A stretch of DNA of 12,310 bases from an uncultured beta proteobacterium (GCA_903928325.1 CAIYQF010000225.1:1-12310); one strand, 5' to 3'; counted from the first letter of the stretch, positions 1 to 9,300 are shown. Numbers and translations: made by a program. Notes: a model not told the origin generated them from the letters alone.

Positions 1-1
1 C

Positions 2-1081
2 ATCGCGGTGCTGGAAAAAGGCTACATCGGCTCGGGCAACGCGGGGCGCAACACCACCATCGTGCGGTCGAACTACATGATGCAGGACAACACGGCGTTC
101 TACGAACACAGCATGTCCTTGTGGCGCGGCATGTCGCAAGACCTGAACTACAACGTGATGTTCTCGCCGCGCGGCTATTTGTACGTCACCATGTCGCCCA
201 GCGCCCAGGACGCGCAAATACGGCGCGCCAACATCATGCGCCTGAACGGCATTCGCGCCGACATCTTGACACGCGAAGACGTGATGAAAGAAGCGCCCTA
301 CCTTGATTTCTCAGACAAGGCCCGTTTTCCCATCTACGGCGCCATGCTGCAACCCGACGCAGGCACCGCCCGCCACGACGCTGTGGTCTGGGGCTATGCG
401 CGCGCAGCCAATGCTCTTGGCGTGGACATCATCCAAAACTGCGAAGTGCTGGACTACCAGTGGTCGGGCGAGCACATTACCGGTGTCAAAACCACGCGCG
501 GCGACATCAGCGCGGGCAAGGTGGGCATTGCGGTGGCGGGCCACACCTCGCTCTTGGCGCAAAAGGCCGGGCTGGAGCTGCCCATCGAGAGCCATGTGCT
601 GCAAGCCTATGTAAGCGAATCCATCAAACCCGTGGTCAACCACGTGGTGGTCTGGTCGGCCTCGTACTTCTATTTCTCGCAGTCCGACAAGGGTGGCCTG
701 GTGTTTGGCGGCCACATTGACCGTTACAACTCGTATGCCCAACGCGGCAACCTGGCCAATGTGAGCGAAGTCACCCAGGCCCTGGTCAGCGCCATGCCGA
801 GCGCCGCGCGCCTGCGGGTGCTGCGGCACTGGGGCGGCATCATGGACATGACGCCGGACGGCAGCCCCATCATTACCAAGACGCCGGTCGATGGCTTGTA
901 CCTCAATGGTGGCTGGTGCTACGGCGGCTTCAAAGCGACGCCAGCGTCGGGCTGGTGTTTTGCGCACACGATTGCCAATGACGCGGCGCATCCCTATAGC
1001 GCGGGGTTCACCATGGAGCGGTTCGCGCAAGGGCGCTACATCGATGAGTCGGGCGCGGGGCCTTACAACCATTTGCAGTAA
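2..1081 (+). CDS. soxB: Sarcosine oxidase-type beta subunit (SoxB), 5'-truncated by window edge
   Basis: This is the beta subunit of a heterotetrameric sarcosine oxidase-type flavoenzyme, which carries FAD for N-methyl oxidation and a covalent FMN shared with alpha. The reading frame is open from the first codon. The GTG at 8 is an internal valine in a family-typical AVLEKG segment, so the true start and the N-terminal FAD-binding glycine motif (roughly 60 residues) lie upstream. Visible family landmarks are GNAGRNTTIVRSNY just inside the left edge, the ARHDAV segment with the probable FMN-linking histidine at bases 374-376, SQSDKG (674-691), GGFKATP (923-943, lysine at 932-934) and the C-terminal FAHTIAND. 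The remaining length matches a family total of about 405-415 residues. The stop is 12 bases before soxD. Oddities: WSASYFY (653-673), GGH (707-715) and GGWCYGG differ from the classical pattern I recall (an S-N-x-x-H-x-Y type strand, GAG, CGWGTGG). The substrate may therefore be sarcosine or another N-methyl amino acid such as N-methylglutamate (MgdA homologues). Confidence 0.93.
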   Translation: MAVLEKGYIGSGNAGRNTTIVRSNYMMQDNTAFYEHSMSLWRGMSQDLNYNVMFSPRGYLYVTMSPSAQDAQIRRANIMRLNGIRADILTREDVMKEAPYLDFSDKARFPIYGAMLQPDAGTARHDAVVWGYARAANALGVDIIQNCEVLDYQWSGEHITGVKTTRGDISAGKVGIAVAGHTSLLAQKAGLELPIESHVLQAYVSESIKPVVNHVVVWSASYFYFSQSDKGGLVFGGHIDRYNSYAQRGNLANVSEVTQALVSAMPSAARLRVLRHWGGIMDMTPDGSPIITKTPVDGLYLNGGWCYGGFKATPASGWCFAHTIANDAAHPYSAGFTMERFAQGRYIDESGAGPYNHLQ

Positions 1082-1093
1082 AGCAGCAACGCC

Positions 1094-1363
1094 ATGATCA
1101 GAATCAACTGCCCCCACTGCGGCTTGCGCGACCACGAAGAGTTCAGCTACTTCGGCGACGCCACCAAGGCCTATCCCAGCTTGGAAGCCGAGAACCACGA
1201 CGCATGGGTCGACACCGTCTATACCCGCAAAAACCCGCGCGGCATCCACACCGAGTTTTGGCAGCACACCCTGGGTTGCAGGCGCTGGCTGGTGGTCAAA
1301 CGCCACACCGTGACGCACGACATTGAATCGGTGGCGGTCGCCGCTGAGAGAGAACTGCCATGA
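1094..1363 (+). CDS. soxD: Sarcosine oxidase-type delta subunit (SoxD)
   Basis: This 89-residue protein is the small structural, zinc-binding delta subunit of heterotetrameric sarcosine oxidase-type enzymes and takes no direct part in catalysis. The start CPHCG (Cys6, Cys9) followed by a distant H-x3-C (His58, Cys62) reproduces the Cys-Cys-His-Cys zinc site known for the family. The RxNPRGxHxExWxHxxGCRxW block (residues 45-65) is also diagnostic. Length is normal for the family (about 85-100 residues). The ATG lies 12 bases after the soxB stop with only a poor Shine-Dalgarno match, so translation is probably coupled to soxB. The last codons overlap the soxA start through ATGA. Family assignment is firm; zinc binding is inferred from motif conservation. 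Confidence 0.95.
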   Translation: MIRINCPHCGLRDHEEFSYFGDATKAYPSLEAENHDAWVDTVYTRKNPRGIHTEFWQHTLGCRRWLVVKRHTVTHDIESVAVAAERELP

Positions 1364-4300
1364 CGCAATCCAAGCCCTCCGTCCCAGCCAGTGGCGGCGT
1401 CTACCGCATGGCCCAAGGCGGCCGCGTGGACCGCAGCCAGAGCCTGAGCTTCACCCTGGACGGAAAAAGCTTTCAGGGCTTTGCCGGAGATACGGTCGCA
1501 TCCACCCTGCTGGCGCACGGCGAGCATCTGGTCGCGCGCTCTTTTAAGTACCACCGCCCGCGCGGCATCATGGCAGCTGGCGTAGAAGAAACCAACGCCC
1601 TGCTCACCGTGGGCGACCGTGGCACGCGCGAGCCCAATATTGCCGCCACCGTGCTGGAGCTGGAAGACGGCTTGCAAACCCGCACCCAAAACGCCTGGCC
1701 CTCGGTGCGCTTTGACGCCATGGCGATTACGTCGGTGCTATCGCCCATTTTTGTGGCGGGGTTCTATTACAAGACCTTTATGGGTCCGACCCGCAGCGCC
1801 TGGATGCTCTACGAGCACTTCATCCGCAAGGCAGCAGGGCTGGGCGCCTCCGTCAACGATGCCGATGTGCACCGTTACGACTGGCACAACGACTACACCG
1901 ATGTGTTGGTGATTGGCTCAGGTGCCGCCGGGCTGAGCGCCGCCCTGCACGCCGCCCGTGCGGGCGCACATGTGATGCTGGTGGAGCAAGACTTTGAAAT
2001 GGGCGGCGCGCTGCTGAACCATCCGCTGGGCAGCGCCAAGGGCCAGTGGCTGGCCACCATGCTGGCCGCGCTGCAAGCCACCGGGCGGGTGCAGATGCTG
2101 ACGCGTGCCACCGCCTTTGGTGTGTACGACGGCAACACCGTGGGCGTGATCGAGCGCTCGGCACCTGGCGTGGCCGACCCGGCGCACGGCGTACCACGCC
2201 AGCGCATGCGCACGGTGCGCGCGGCTGCCATCGTCATGGCCTGCGGCGCGATCGAGCGTCCGCTGGTGTTCGCGGGCAATGACAAGCCCGGTGTCATGCT
2301 CGCGGGCGCCGTGGGCGCGTATGTGAACCGCTACGCGGTGGCGCCAGGCAAGCGCGCGGTGTTTTGCGTGACCAACGATGCGGCATATGCCGACGCCATA
2401 GCGCTGGCCCAGTCGGGCTCGCAAGTCAACGTGGTCGATTTGCGCAGCGCCGTGCGCGCGGAATTGCTAGCGTCGGCCACCGGCGCGGGCATCACGGTAC
2501 AAACCGGCAGCACGGTGACCGATGTGTATGGCCATTTGCACGCCAAGCGCTGCTGCATCAGCGGTTATGACGCCAGCACCGGGCGGGTGATGGGCGGGCC
2601 GATGGAGTTGGACGTGGACCTGGTGGCCATGTCAGGCGGCTGGACCCCCACAGTGCATTTGAGTTCGCACCGCAACGTCAAGCCCGTCTACCGCAGCGAC
2701 ATTGCATGCTTTGTGCCCGGCGGCTTTGACCGCGCCCAGTTTGGCGCAGGTGCCATGGTCGGCTGCCAGACCTGGAGCGAGGCCATTGATTCCGGCTGGC
2801 AAGCCGGTGCGCAGGCGGCTGCCGTCATTGGCAAGCACTATGCCGACTCCGCGCCTACGCTGGCAGACGACACTTCGATCGGCTTTGTGCCCGCCGGTAC
2901 GCTGCTAAGCGCCAAACCCAGCGGCAAGGCGTTTATTGACTTTCAAAACGACGTCACCGTGAACGACGTGGAACTCGCCCACCGCGAGGGCTACCAATCC
3001 GTGGAGCACCTTAAGCGCTACACCACGCTGGGCATGGGCACCGACCAGGGCAAAACATCCAACCTCAACGGCCTGGGTCTGATGGCTGCGGCGCGCCGCA
3101 TTGACGTGGCCGCTGCGGGCACCACCACCTTCCGCCCGCCTTACACCCCGGCCAGCCTAGGGGCGCTGGCGGGTCGCAATGTGGGGCCGCATTTCCAACC
3201 CGAGCGGCGTACCGCCATGCACGGCTGGCACGAAGCAAACGACGGCGTCAAGATGGAAGCAGGTCTGTGGCTACGCCCCCTGTGGTACCGCAGCAACGGC
3301 GCCACGCTGGGCCAGGCCTACAAGGCAGAAATGGCGCTAGTGCGTGAGAGCGTGGGTATCGCCGACACCTCCACCTTGGGCAAAATTGACGTGCAGGGGC
3401 CGGACGCTGCCGAGTTTTTGGACCGCGTGTATGTGAACGGATTCTCCAAACTGGCCGTGGGCAAGGCGCGCTACGGCTTCATGCTGCGCGAGGACGGCAT
3501 CGTTATGGACGACGGCACCACCACGCGCATCAGCGAAACCCAGTTTTTCCTGACCACCACCACCGCGCAAGCGGCGAAGGTGATGAGCCACCTGGAGTTT
3601 TTGCTGCAAGTGGTGTGGCCCACGCTGCGGGTAACTGTGGCCTCAGTCACCGACCAATGGGCGGCCATGAGTGTGGCCGGGCCACGCGCGCGCGACACGC
3701 TTCAGGCAGCTTTTCCCCATCTGGCGCTGGACAACGAGGCCCTGCCCTTTATGGGCTTGCTCGACGCGCAGGGAGAAGGCGCATTGGCCGGCGTGCCGCT
3801 TCGCATCCTGCGCCTGACATTTTCGGGCGAACTGGCCTTCGAGATCTTCACCCCCACGCACCATGGGCTGGCGGTTTGGCGGCACATGCTGGAAGCAGGT
3901 AAGCCCTGGCAGTTGCGGCCCTACGGCCTGGAAGCCTTGGGTTCACTGCGCATTGAAAAAGGCCACGTGGTGGGGTCTGAGATGGACGGGCGCACCACGC
4001 TCGACGACCTGGGCGCGGGCAAGATGGCCAGCAAGACCAAAGCCTTTTGGGGCGATGCGCTGCGCCGCAGCCCCCACCTGGCGCGCCCCGACCGCCCCAC
4101 GCTGGTCGGGCTGGAAGCCGTGGACGCCAACGAGCCACCCTCCAACGGCTCCATCTTGTTTTTTGCCGACGACGCCATCCAAGGCCATGGACGCGGCCAC
4201 ATCACGTCCACCACCTTCAGCAAAACCGTAGGCAAGGCCATTGGCCTGGGCCTGCTGCAAGGCGGCACCGCCCACATCGGCAAAGAAATCATCGCCGCCT

Positions 4301-4383
4301 CCCCCACCCAAGGGCGCCAATACCGCCTGCGCGTGGTCGACCCCTGCTTTATTGACGCGCAAGGAGCTCGCTACCGTGGCTGA
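1360..4383 (+). CDS. soxA: Sarcosine oxidase-type alpha subunit (SoxA), tetrahydrofolate/NAD-binding
   Basis: This 1007-residue alpha subunit of a heterotetrameric sarcosine oxidase-type enzyme is full length for the family. Domains in order: an N-terminal ferredoxin-like fold without cluster cysteines (residues about 25-90, with RSFKYHRPRG at 60-69); a Rossmann dinucleotide site GSGAAG at 186-191 followed by an acidic strand end (VEQ, about 208-210); a pyridine-nucleotide-oxidoreductase-like body with GAIERPLVF and GNDKPGVM; an LGMGTDQGKTSN segment near 560; and from about 615 a GcvT/aminomethyltransferase-type folate domain. In the last domain DGIVMDDG (Asp717/Asp718) corresponds to the folate-contacting aspartate region of GcvT. 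In this family alpha binds NAD noncovalently and traps the demethylation product as 5,10-methylene-tetrahydrofolate. The ATG is preceded by purine-rich GAGAGAGAA (1346-1354) and overlaps the soxD stop by 4 bases. MgdC of the N-methylglutamate pathway is homologous and cannot be excluded from sequence alone. Confidence 0.95.
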   Translation: MTQSKPSVPASGGVYRMAQGGRVDRSQSLSFTLDGKSFQGFAGDTVASTLLAHGEHLVARSFKYHRPRGIMAAGVEETNALLTVGDRGTREPNIAATVLELEDGLQTRTQNAWPSVRFDAMAITSVLSPIFVAGFYYKTFMGPTRSAWMLYEHFIRKAAGLGASVNDADVHRYDWHNDYTDVLVIGSGAAGLSAALHAARAGAHVMLVEQDFEMGGALLNHPLGSAKGQWLATMLAALQATGRVQMLTRATAFGVYDGNTVGVIERSAPGVADPAHGVPRQRMRTVRAAAIVMACGAIERPLVFAGNDKPGVMLAGAVGAYVNRYAVAPGKRAVFCVTNDAAYADAIALAQSGSQVNVVDLRSAVRAELLASATGAGITVQTGSTVTDVYGHLHAKRCCISGYDASTGRVMGGPMELDVDLVAMSGGWTPTVHLSSHRNVKPVYRSDIACFVPGGFDRAQFGAGAMVGCQTWSEAIDSGWQAGAQAAAVIGKHYADSAPTLADDTSIGFVPAGTLLSAKPSGKAFIDFQNDVTVNDVELAHREGYQSVEHLKRYTTLGMGTDQGKTSNLNGLGLMAAARRIDVAAAGTTTFRPPYTPASLGALAGRNVGPHFQPERRTAMHGWHEANDGVKMEAGLWLRPLWYRSNGATLGQAYKAEMALVRESVGIADTSTLGKIDVQGPDAAEFLDRVYVNGFSKLAVGKARYGFMLREDGIVMDDGTTTRISETQFFLTTTTAQAAKVMSHLEFLLQVVWPTLRVTVASVTDQWAAMSVAGPRARDTLQAAFPHLALDNEALPFMGLLDAQGEGALAGVPLRILRLTFSGELAFEIFTPTHHGLAVWRHMLEAGKPWQLRPYGLEALGSLRIEKGHVVGSEMDGRTTLDDLGAGKMASKTKAFWGDALRRSPHLARPDRPTLVGLEAVDANEPPSNGSILFFADDAIQGHGRGHITSTTFSKTVGKAIGLGLLQGGTAHIGKEIIAASPTQGRQYRLRVVDPCFIDAQGARYRG
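4362..4366 (+). promoter_or_regulatory. Ribosome binding site deciding the soxG start
   Basis: AGGAG lies 9 bases upstream of GTG at 4376, inside the last codons of soxA. It is the best Shine-Dalgarno match in the operon. It favours the GTG over starts further upstream in the same open frame, which would give a roughly 45-residue unsupported N-terminal extension embedded in soxA. Confidence 0.7.
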
Positions 4384-4990
4384 TTCCGCATTCCATAGCC
4401 CTTTTGCCGAGCACAGCGCCGGGGAGCACCCCAGCCGGGACGGCCAGATTCAGGTGCGCGTGCATGCCCACACCCTTCCAAGCGTGACCTTGATCAGCAC
4501 CTGGTCCAGCGGCACCGCCGCCCTGTGCGCCGCGCTGGCTCAGGCCTTTGGCGCGACCGACATGTTTCCGCTGCCGCCTGCCACCGGTCAGACGGCGCCC
4601 TGCCCCTTAGGCCTGCTGCTGCGCACGGGACCGACAGAATTCATGTTGATCCGCGCCACAGTGGCAGACACCGTGGGCGCCCTGCGAGGCCATGTTTCGG
4701 CTGAGGTCGGCACTGTGCTGGACCTGAGCCATGCGCGCTGCCGCGTCCAAATGGAAGGACCCATGGCTGTGGCAACGCTGAGCAAGCTGTTTGCGCTGGA
4801 CTTTCGTGCCACCGCCTTTGCGGTGGGCAGCTTGCAACTCAGCGGCCACCACCACGTTCCGTGCAGCCTGCACCGCCTGGGGGAAGACCGTTTCGACCTG
4901 TACTTGCTCAGCACCTATGCGCACGGCCAGCTCGAATTGCTGATGGACGCAGCGCTTGAATACGGCGTGGCGCTCACCCAAGAGCATTAG
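4376..4990 (+). CDS. soxG: Sarcosine oxidase-type gamma subunit (SoxG)
   Basis: This is a 204-residue gamma subunit of the heterotetrameric sarcosine oxidase-type complex. In the known structure gamma resembles part of the folate-binding GcvT/YgfZ fold, packs against alpha and binds no cofactor. The start is GTG at 4376, reading V/M-A-D-S-A-F, preceded by AGGAG and overlapping the end of soxA by 8 bases. The resulting length fits the family norm of about 185-210 residues. Recognisable family patterns are W-SSGTAALCAAL near the N-terminus, PLGLLLRTGPTEFMLI in the centre, DLSHARCRVQMEGPMA (sarcosine oxidase gamma-type DLS/R core) and a final FDLYLLSTYAHGQLELLMDAALEYG. The gene is divergent, as gamma subunits usually are, and position after soxA is a large part of the assignment. 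It ends the operon; no intrinsic terminator is visible just downstream. Confidence 0.9.
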   Translation: MADSAFHSPFAEHSAGEHPSRDGQIQVRVHAHTLPSVTLISTWSSGTAALCAALAQAFGATDMFPLPPATGQTAPCPLGLLLRTGPTEFMLIRATVADTVGALRGHVSAEVGTVLDLSHARCRVQMEGPMAVATLSKLFALDFRATAFAVGSLQLSGHHHVPCSLHRLGEDRFDLYLLSTYAHGQLELLMDAALEYGVALTQEH

Positions 4991-5163
4991 CCCGTAAGGC
5001 ACCGCAAAAATTGGCACCGCCGCATGCGACCCGACGCCTCGGCACGGGCAGCTTCACACTAAACCATTAAGATCAGCCGCCCGGCGCAGTCCAGCGCAGG
5101 TAGAGAAGCGCGGCAAAGACCTCCGTTCCATGCGCACTTCCTTGCGAGAAAACCAGGGCATTT
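4991..5163. other. Intergenic region between soxG and the efflux operon
   Basis: This 173-base gap carries no recognisable gene. It has a short direct repeat of GGCACCGC (4998-5005 and 5013-5020) but no GC hairpin followed by a T-run, so no intrinsic terminator for the sox operon can be called. It probably contains the efflux promoter. TAAGAT at 5068-5073 is a possible -10 element but has no fitting -35 partner. Weak AGGG (5155-5158) precedes the adaptor ATG at 5164. Confidence 0.4.
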
Positions 5164-6333
5164 ATGAACCATTTTTTCACTCTGTCGTCCTTGTGCGTGG
5201 CCACTTCGTTGGGCCTGCTGCTGGGATGCAGCGATAAGAAAACCGCAGACAACTCCACCGCCAGCGCAGCACTGGCTGCCTCCGCTCCCGCCGCCGTGGC
5301 ATCCAGCGCCACACCGCCGAGCCCTTCGGTGTCCATCACCACGGCAACTGCCGAAGCCCGGGACATGGCGCTTAACCTCAAAACCATGGGCAGCGTTTTT
5401 CCCCTGGCCAGCGTCGACATCAAGGCACAAACCAGCTCCGTAGTAACCACGATGCACATCCACGGCGGACAGTTTGTCCGTGCGGGGGACTTGTTGTTTA
5501 GCTTGGACTCGCGCGCCGATGAAGCCAATCTGGCGAAGGCCCGCGCCCAACTGGCCAAAGACCAGGCAACGCTTGCTGACACCCAGCGCCAACTGCGGCG
5601 TGCCCAAGAATTACTGGCGCAAAATTTTGTTGCCAAAAGCGCCGTCGACACGGCCCAAGCCGCTGTAGACACCGCCTCTGCCACGATCCTGGGCGACCAA
5701 GCGGCCATTGATGCCGCACGGGTGGCACTCTCCTACGACCAAGTCCTTTCGCCCTTGAACGGGCGCGCCGGGGCGCTCAATGTCTCAATCGGCACGGCCA
5801 TACAAGCCAACACCACACCTTTTGTGACGATCACCCAAATCGAGCCCATTGCGGTGAACTTCAACCTACCCCAGCGCAACCTGGGCGACGCCATTGCGGC
5901 GCTCAAAGACGGTGGCGCCAAGGTTACGGCGACCCTGGCGGACAACGGTGGCAGCTTTCAAGGGCGGCTGTACTTTGTCGACAACGCCGTCGACCCCTCC
6001 TCGGGCACCGTTAAAGCCCGCGCGGAGTTTCCTAACAAAGAGGGGCGCTTGTGGCCCGGCGCTTTTGTAGAGATATCGCAAACCATCAACACCCTGAAAG
6101 ACGCGGTCGTCGTGCCCCAGGCTGCGCTGATTCAGTCAGCGCGCGGCACCATTGTTTACGTGGTGCAAGACGGTAAGGCAGTGCTGCGCCCCGTCAAGCA
6201 AGTGGCCGGCCAAAGCGGCGAGGCAGCGATCACGGGCGTCACCGTCGGTGAGTCGGTGGTGGTCGAGGGCAAGCAAAACCTGCGGCCCGGCACGCTGGTG
6301 GTGGAGCGGCCTAAAGAAGCCAAAGCCCCATGA
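5164..6333 (+). CDS. RND efflux periplasmic adaptor (membrane fusion protein), lipoprotein
   Basis: This 389-residue HlyD/AcrA-type adaptor would bridge an inner-membrane RND pump to an outer-membrane channel. A lipoprotein signal peptide ends in LLLG-C with Cys22 as the lipidation site, followed by an Ala/Ser/Pro-rich linker (residues 30-56). Domains follow in the usual order: a lipoyl half-motif (85-115, with HIHGGQFVRAGDLLFSLD); an alpha-helical hairpin of two roughly 33-residue heptad-like helices (118-190); the second lipoyl half (about 191-215, LSPLNGRAG); a beta-barrel (about 225-305, with DNAVDPSSGTVKARAEFPN and LWPGAFVEI); and a membrane-proximal domain (about 308-385). A weak AGGG precedes the ATG. 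The stop overlaps the pump start as ATGA, implying coupled translation. Substrate cannot be predicted. Most like MdtA/MuxA-group adaptors by pump partner; no symbol assigned. Confidence 0.95.
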   Translation: MNHFFTLSSLCVATSLGLLLGCSDKKTADNSTASAALAASAPAAVASSATPPSPSVSITTATAEARDMALNLKTMGSVFPLASVDIKAQTSSVVTTMHIHGGQFVRAGDLLFSLDSRADEANLAKARAQLAKDQATLADTQRQLRRAQELLAQNFVAKSAVDTAQAAVDTASATILGDQAAIDAARVALSYDQVLSPLNGRAGALNVSIGTAIQANTTPFVTITQIEPIAVNFNLPQRNLGDAIAALKDGGAKVTATLADNGGSFQGRLYFVDNAVDPSSGTVKARAEFPNKEGRLWPGAFVEISQTINTLKDAVVVPQAALIQSARGTIVYVVQDGKAVLRPVKQVAGQSGEAAITGVTVGESVVVEGKQNLRPGTLVVERPKEAKAP

Positions 6334-9300
6334 ATTTCTCGGAACTATTCACCCGCCGTCCGGTAATGACGGTGCTGCTCAACCTGTCCATCGTGGGGGC
6401 GGGTATTTTGGGCCTGCGCAATATCCCGATTGCCGCGCTGCCAAGCTACGACACACCCGTAATCAACGTCTCGGCTACCCTGCCCGGCGCCAACCCTGAG
6501 ACCATGGCCAGCTCGGTGGCGCTGCCGCTCGAAAAGCAGTTTCAGACGGTTCCCGGTCTCAAAACCATCAGCTCCAGCAGCACCTTGGGCAGCACATCGC
6601 TGACCTTGGAGTTTGACGAAGGGCGCAACGTAGACGCCGCCGCCGTTGACGTCCAGGCGGCGCTCTTGCGTGCGCAGAAGTCGCTGCCGCAGGACATGAC
6701 CAATCCGCCGTCCTACCGCAAAGTCAACCCGGCGGACGCGCCGGTGCTGCTGATCGCGCTGACATCGCCCTCGCTGTCACCGGCCGATTTGCAGGACTAT
6801 GCCGAGCACCTGATTTCACCCACGTTCTCAACCATCGACGGCGTAGCGCAGGTCAACATTTATGGCGCCAAGCGCTATGCGGTGCGGGTACGCGTAAAGC
6901 CCGGCGCCATGGTGGCGGCCAATATCAGCCTGGACGAGGTCAGCGCAGCCTTGCGCGCGGCCAATGTCAACACGCCGGTGGGCACGCTCGATGGACCCAA
7001 GCAAACCCTCGTGCTCCAAGCCAACCGGCAGCTGCGCACGGCCTCGGATTTCGGCAACCTGGTCATCAGCGCCAAAGGCGGCGTAGCTGTGCTGCTAAAA
7101 GACATTGCCAAGGTGGAGAACAGCGTCGAGACCGTGAAGAGCTGGGCCACGCTCAACGGTGAAAATTCGATCACCATTGCCATCCAGCGCCAGCCCGGCG
7201 CCAACACGGTGCGGGTGGTCAATGCACTGCGCGCTGCGATGCCTGCCATGCAGGCGCAAATGCCCCAGTCAGTTGGAATGACGCCCATCAACGACCGCTC
7301 GGTGTCGGTGCGCGACGCCTTGCATGACGTGTCGCTCACGCTCGCTGGCACCATCGTGCTAGTGGTGCTGGTGATTTTTTTGTTCCTGCGTCGCTTTGTC
7401 GCCACCGCCATTCCCACGCTGTCTTTGCCGATTTCGCTGATGGGCGCCGTGGCGCTGCTGTGGGGCTTTTCGTACAGCCTGGACAATATTTCCTTGCTGG
7501 GCCTGACGCTGGCCGTGGGCCTGGTGGTGGACGACGCCATCGTGGTGCTAGAGAACATCATCCGCCATGTGGAAAACGGCGAAGAACCGTTTCAGGCGGC
7601 GCTGGTGGGCGCGCGGGAGGTGGGTTTCACGATTGTGTCGATTTCGACCTCGCTGATTGCCGTGTTCATTCCGATCTTCTTTATGCCTGGAGTCATTGGC
7701 CTCTTGTTCCACGAATTTGCCGTGGTGGTTAGCCTGGCGATTGTCGTGTCGGCCTTTGTGTCATTGACCCTGGTGCCCATGCTGGCCGGGCGCTTTTTGA
7801 CCGATGACGCGCACAAAAAAGCGCCAGGCATGCTGGTGCGCCTGTTTGAGCGTGGCTTTGACGCCACGCTGGCGGGCTACAGCCGGGTGCTTGATTTGGC
7901 GCTAGGCCACCGAAAAACGATCTTACTGGTGGCCGCCGGTACGTTTGCTGCCACCTTTTGGCTGGTTAGCATCATCCCCAAAGGCTTTTTCCCGGAGGAG
8001 GACATCGGGCAAATCCAGATCACCACTGAAGCCAGCGAAGACATCTCCTTCCCCGCCATGGTGGCACTGCAAGAGCGCGCTGCGGCCATCATCCGCGCAG
8101 ACGCCAACGTCAACGCAGTGAGCTCGTTCAACGGCGGCAACAATGCCCAGAACTCGGGTCGAATGTTTATCAGCCTCAAGCCTGCAGGCCAGCGCCTGCC
8201 CATGAAACAGGTGGTTGAGGGCCTGCGCAAAAAGCTGCGCGGCCTCGCGGGAATCAATGTCTTCATGCGGCCGGTGCAAAACTTGCAGCTCGGCGGGCGC
8301 CCGAGCAAGGCACAGTTCCAGTACATCCTGCAAAGCGTCAAGGCCGACGAGCTCAATGTCTGGGCGTCCAAGCTGCAAGAGCGCATGCGCGCAGACCCGA
8401 TATTTCGCGACGTCACCAGTGATGCCCAGTTGCGCGCCCTGCAAGCGCAGCTCAACATCGACCGCGACCGGGCCAACACCCTGGGCGTGTCGGTTGACGC
8501 CATCCGCTCGGCCCTGTTCAGCGCCTTTGGCGAGCGCCAGGTCTCAACCATTTACCTGCCAACCGACAGCTACCAGGTAATCATGGAGGTGGCACCCGAT
8601 GCCAAGCAAGATGAATCGGCGTTGGCGGGCATTTACGTGCGCTCCAGCTTCGGCACGCTGGTTCCCTTATCGAGCTTTACCACGGTGGAGCGCAGCGTGG
8701 GCCCCACTGCCATCAACCACGTAGGGCAGTTGCAAGCGGTAACGGTGTCTTTTAACCTAGCGCCCGGCGCCGCTTTAGGCGACGCTACGGCCAAGATCGA
8801 CGCGGCGCGCGAAGCAGTGCAGATGCCCACCAGCGTGATTAGCACCTACGGCGGCGACGCAGCGGTGTTCAAAAGCTCGCAAGGCAGCCAAATGGTGCTG
8901 GTCATGGCTGCGCTGGTGGTAATTTATGTGCTGTTGGGCGTGCTGTACGAGAGCTACATCCACCCGATCACGATTTTGGCCGGCCTGCCCTCGGCGGCCG
9001 TGGGTGCTTTGGCCACGCTGATGCTGTTCGGCCAAGACCTGACACTCATTGCCACGATCGGCATCGTGCTCTTGATTGGCATTGTCAAAAAGAACGCCAT
9101 CATGATGATTGACTTTGCGCTGGAGGCCCAGCGCCACCAGGGCATGACACCCCATGAGGCCATTCGCACGGCCTGCGTGCTGCGCTTTAGGCCCATCATG
9201 ATGACTACCCTGGCGGCCTTGGTGGGAGCGCTACCCATTGCGTTCGGCGTAGGAGCCGGGGCAGAACTGCGTCAGCCCTTGGGACTGGCCGTTGCAGGGG

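Noticed and set aside
8..10. GTG as the start of soxB
   Set aside because: The codons before it continue the family sequence (I-A-V-L-E-K), and the FAD-binding N-terminus would be missing; the gene starts left of the window.
374..673. Possible loss of the covalent FMN histidine in SoxB, first suspected from the His-to-Tyr change near 665
   Set aside because: Counting against the family numbering puts the FMN-linking histidine in the ARHD motif (374-376), where it is present; the change near 665 concerns the pocket strand instead.
311..1318. Long open frame (335 codons) on the minus strand opposite soxB/soxD
   Set aside because: It is antisense to a well-conserved gene, has no family resemblance and is His/Ala/Arg-rich as expected for the reverse frame of GC-rich coding DNA.
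4241..4375. N-terminal extension of soxG from an ATG at 4241
   Set aside because: The extension lies wholly inside conserved soxA codons, is Pro/Ser-rich and shadow-like, and the AGGAG-GTG pair at 4362-4378 gives the normal family length.
4998..5020. Direct repeat GGCACCGC x2 after soxG as a possible attachment or regulatory site
   Set aside because: Only 8 bases, no third copy, no flanking mobile gene; likely chance in GC-rich DNA.
5130..5234. Small open frame starting just before the efflux adaptor, a possible leader peptide
   Set aside because: It runs out of frame through the adaptor signal sequence, has no ribosome binding site and no attenuator-like hairpins follow.
6875..8551. Two antisense open frames of about 224-228 codons opposite the RND pump
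   Set aside because: They are composition shadows of the pump gene: Ser/Thr/Arg-rich, no recognisable domain, no ribosome binding site.
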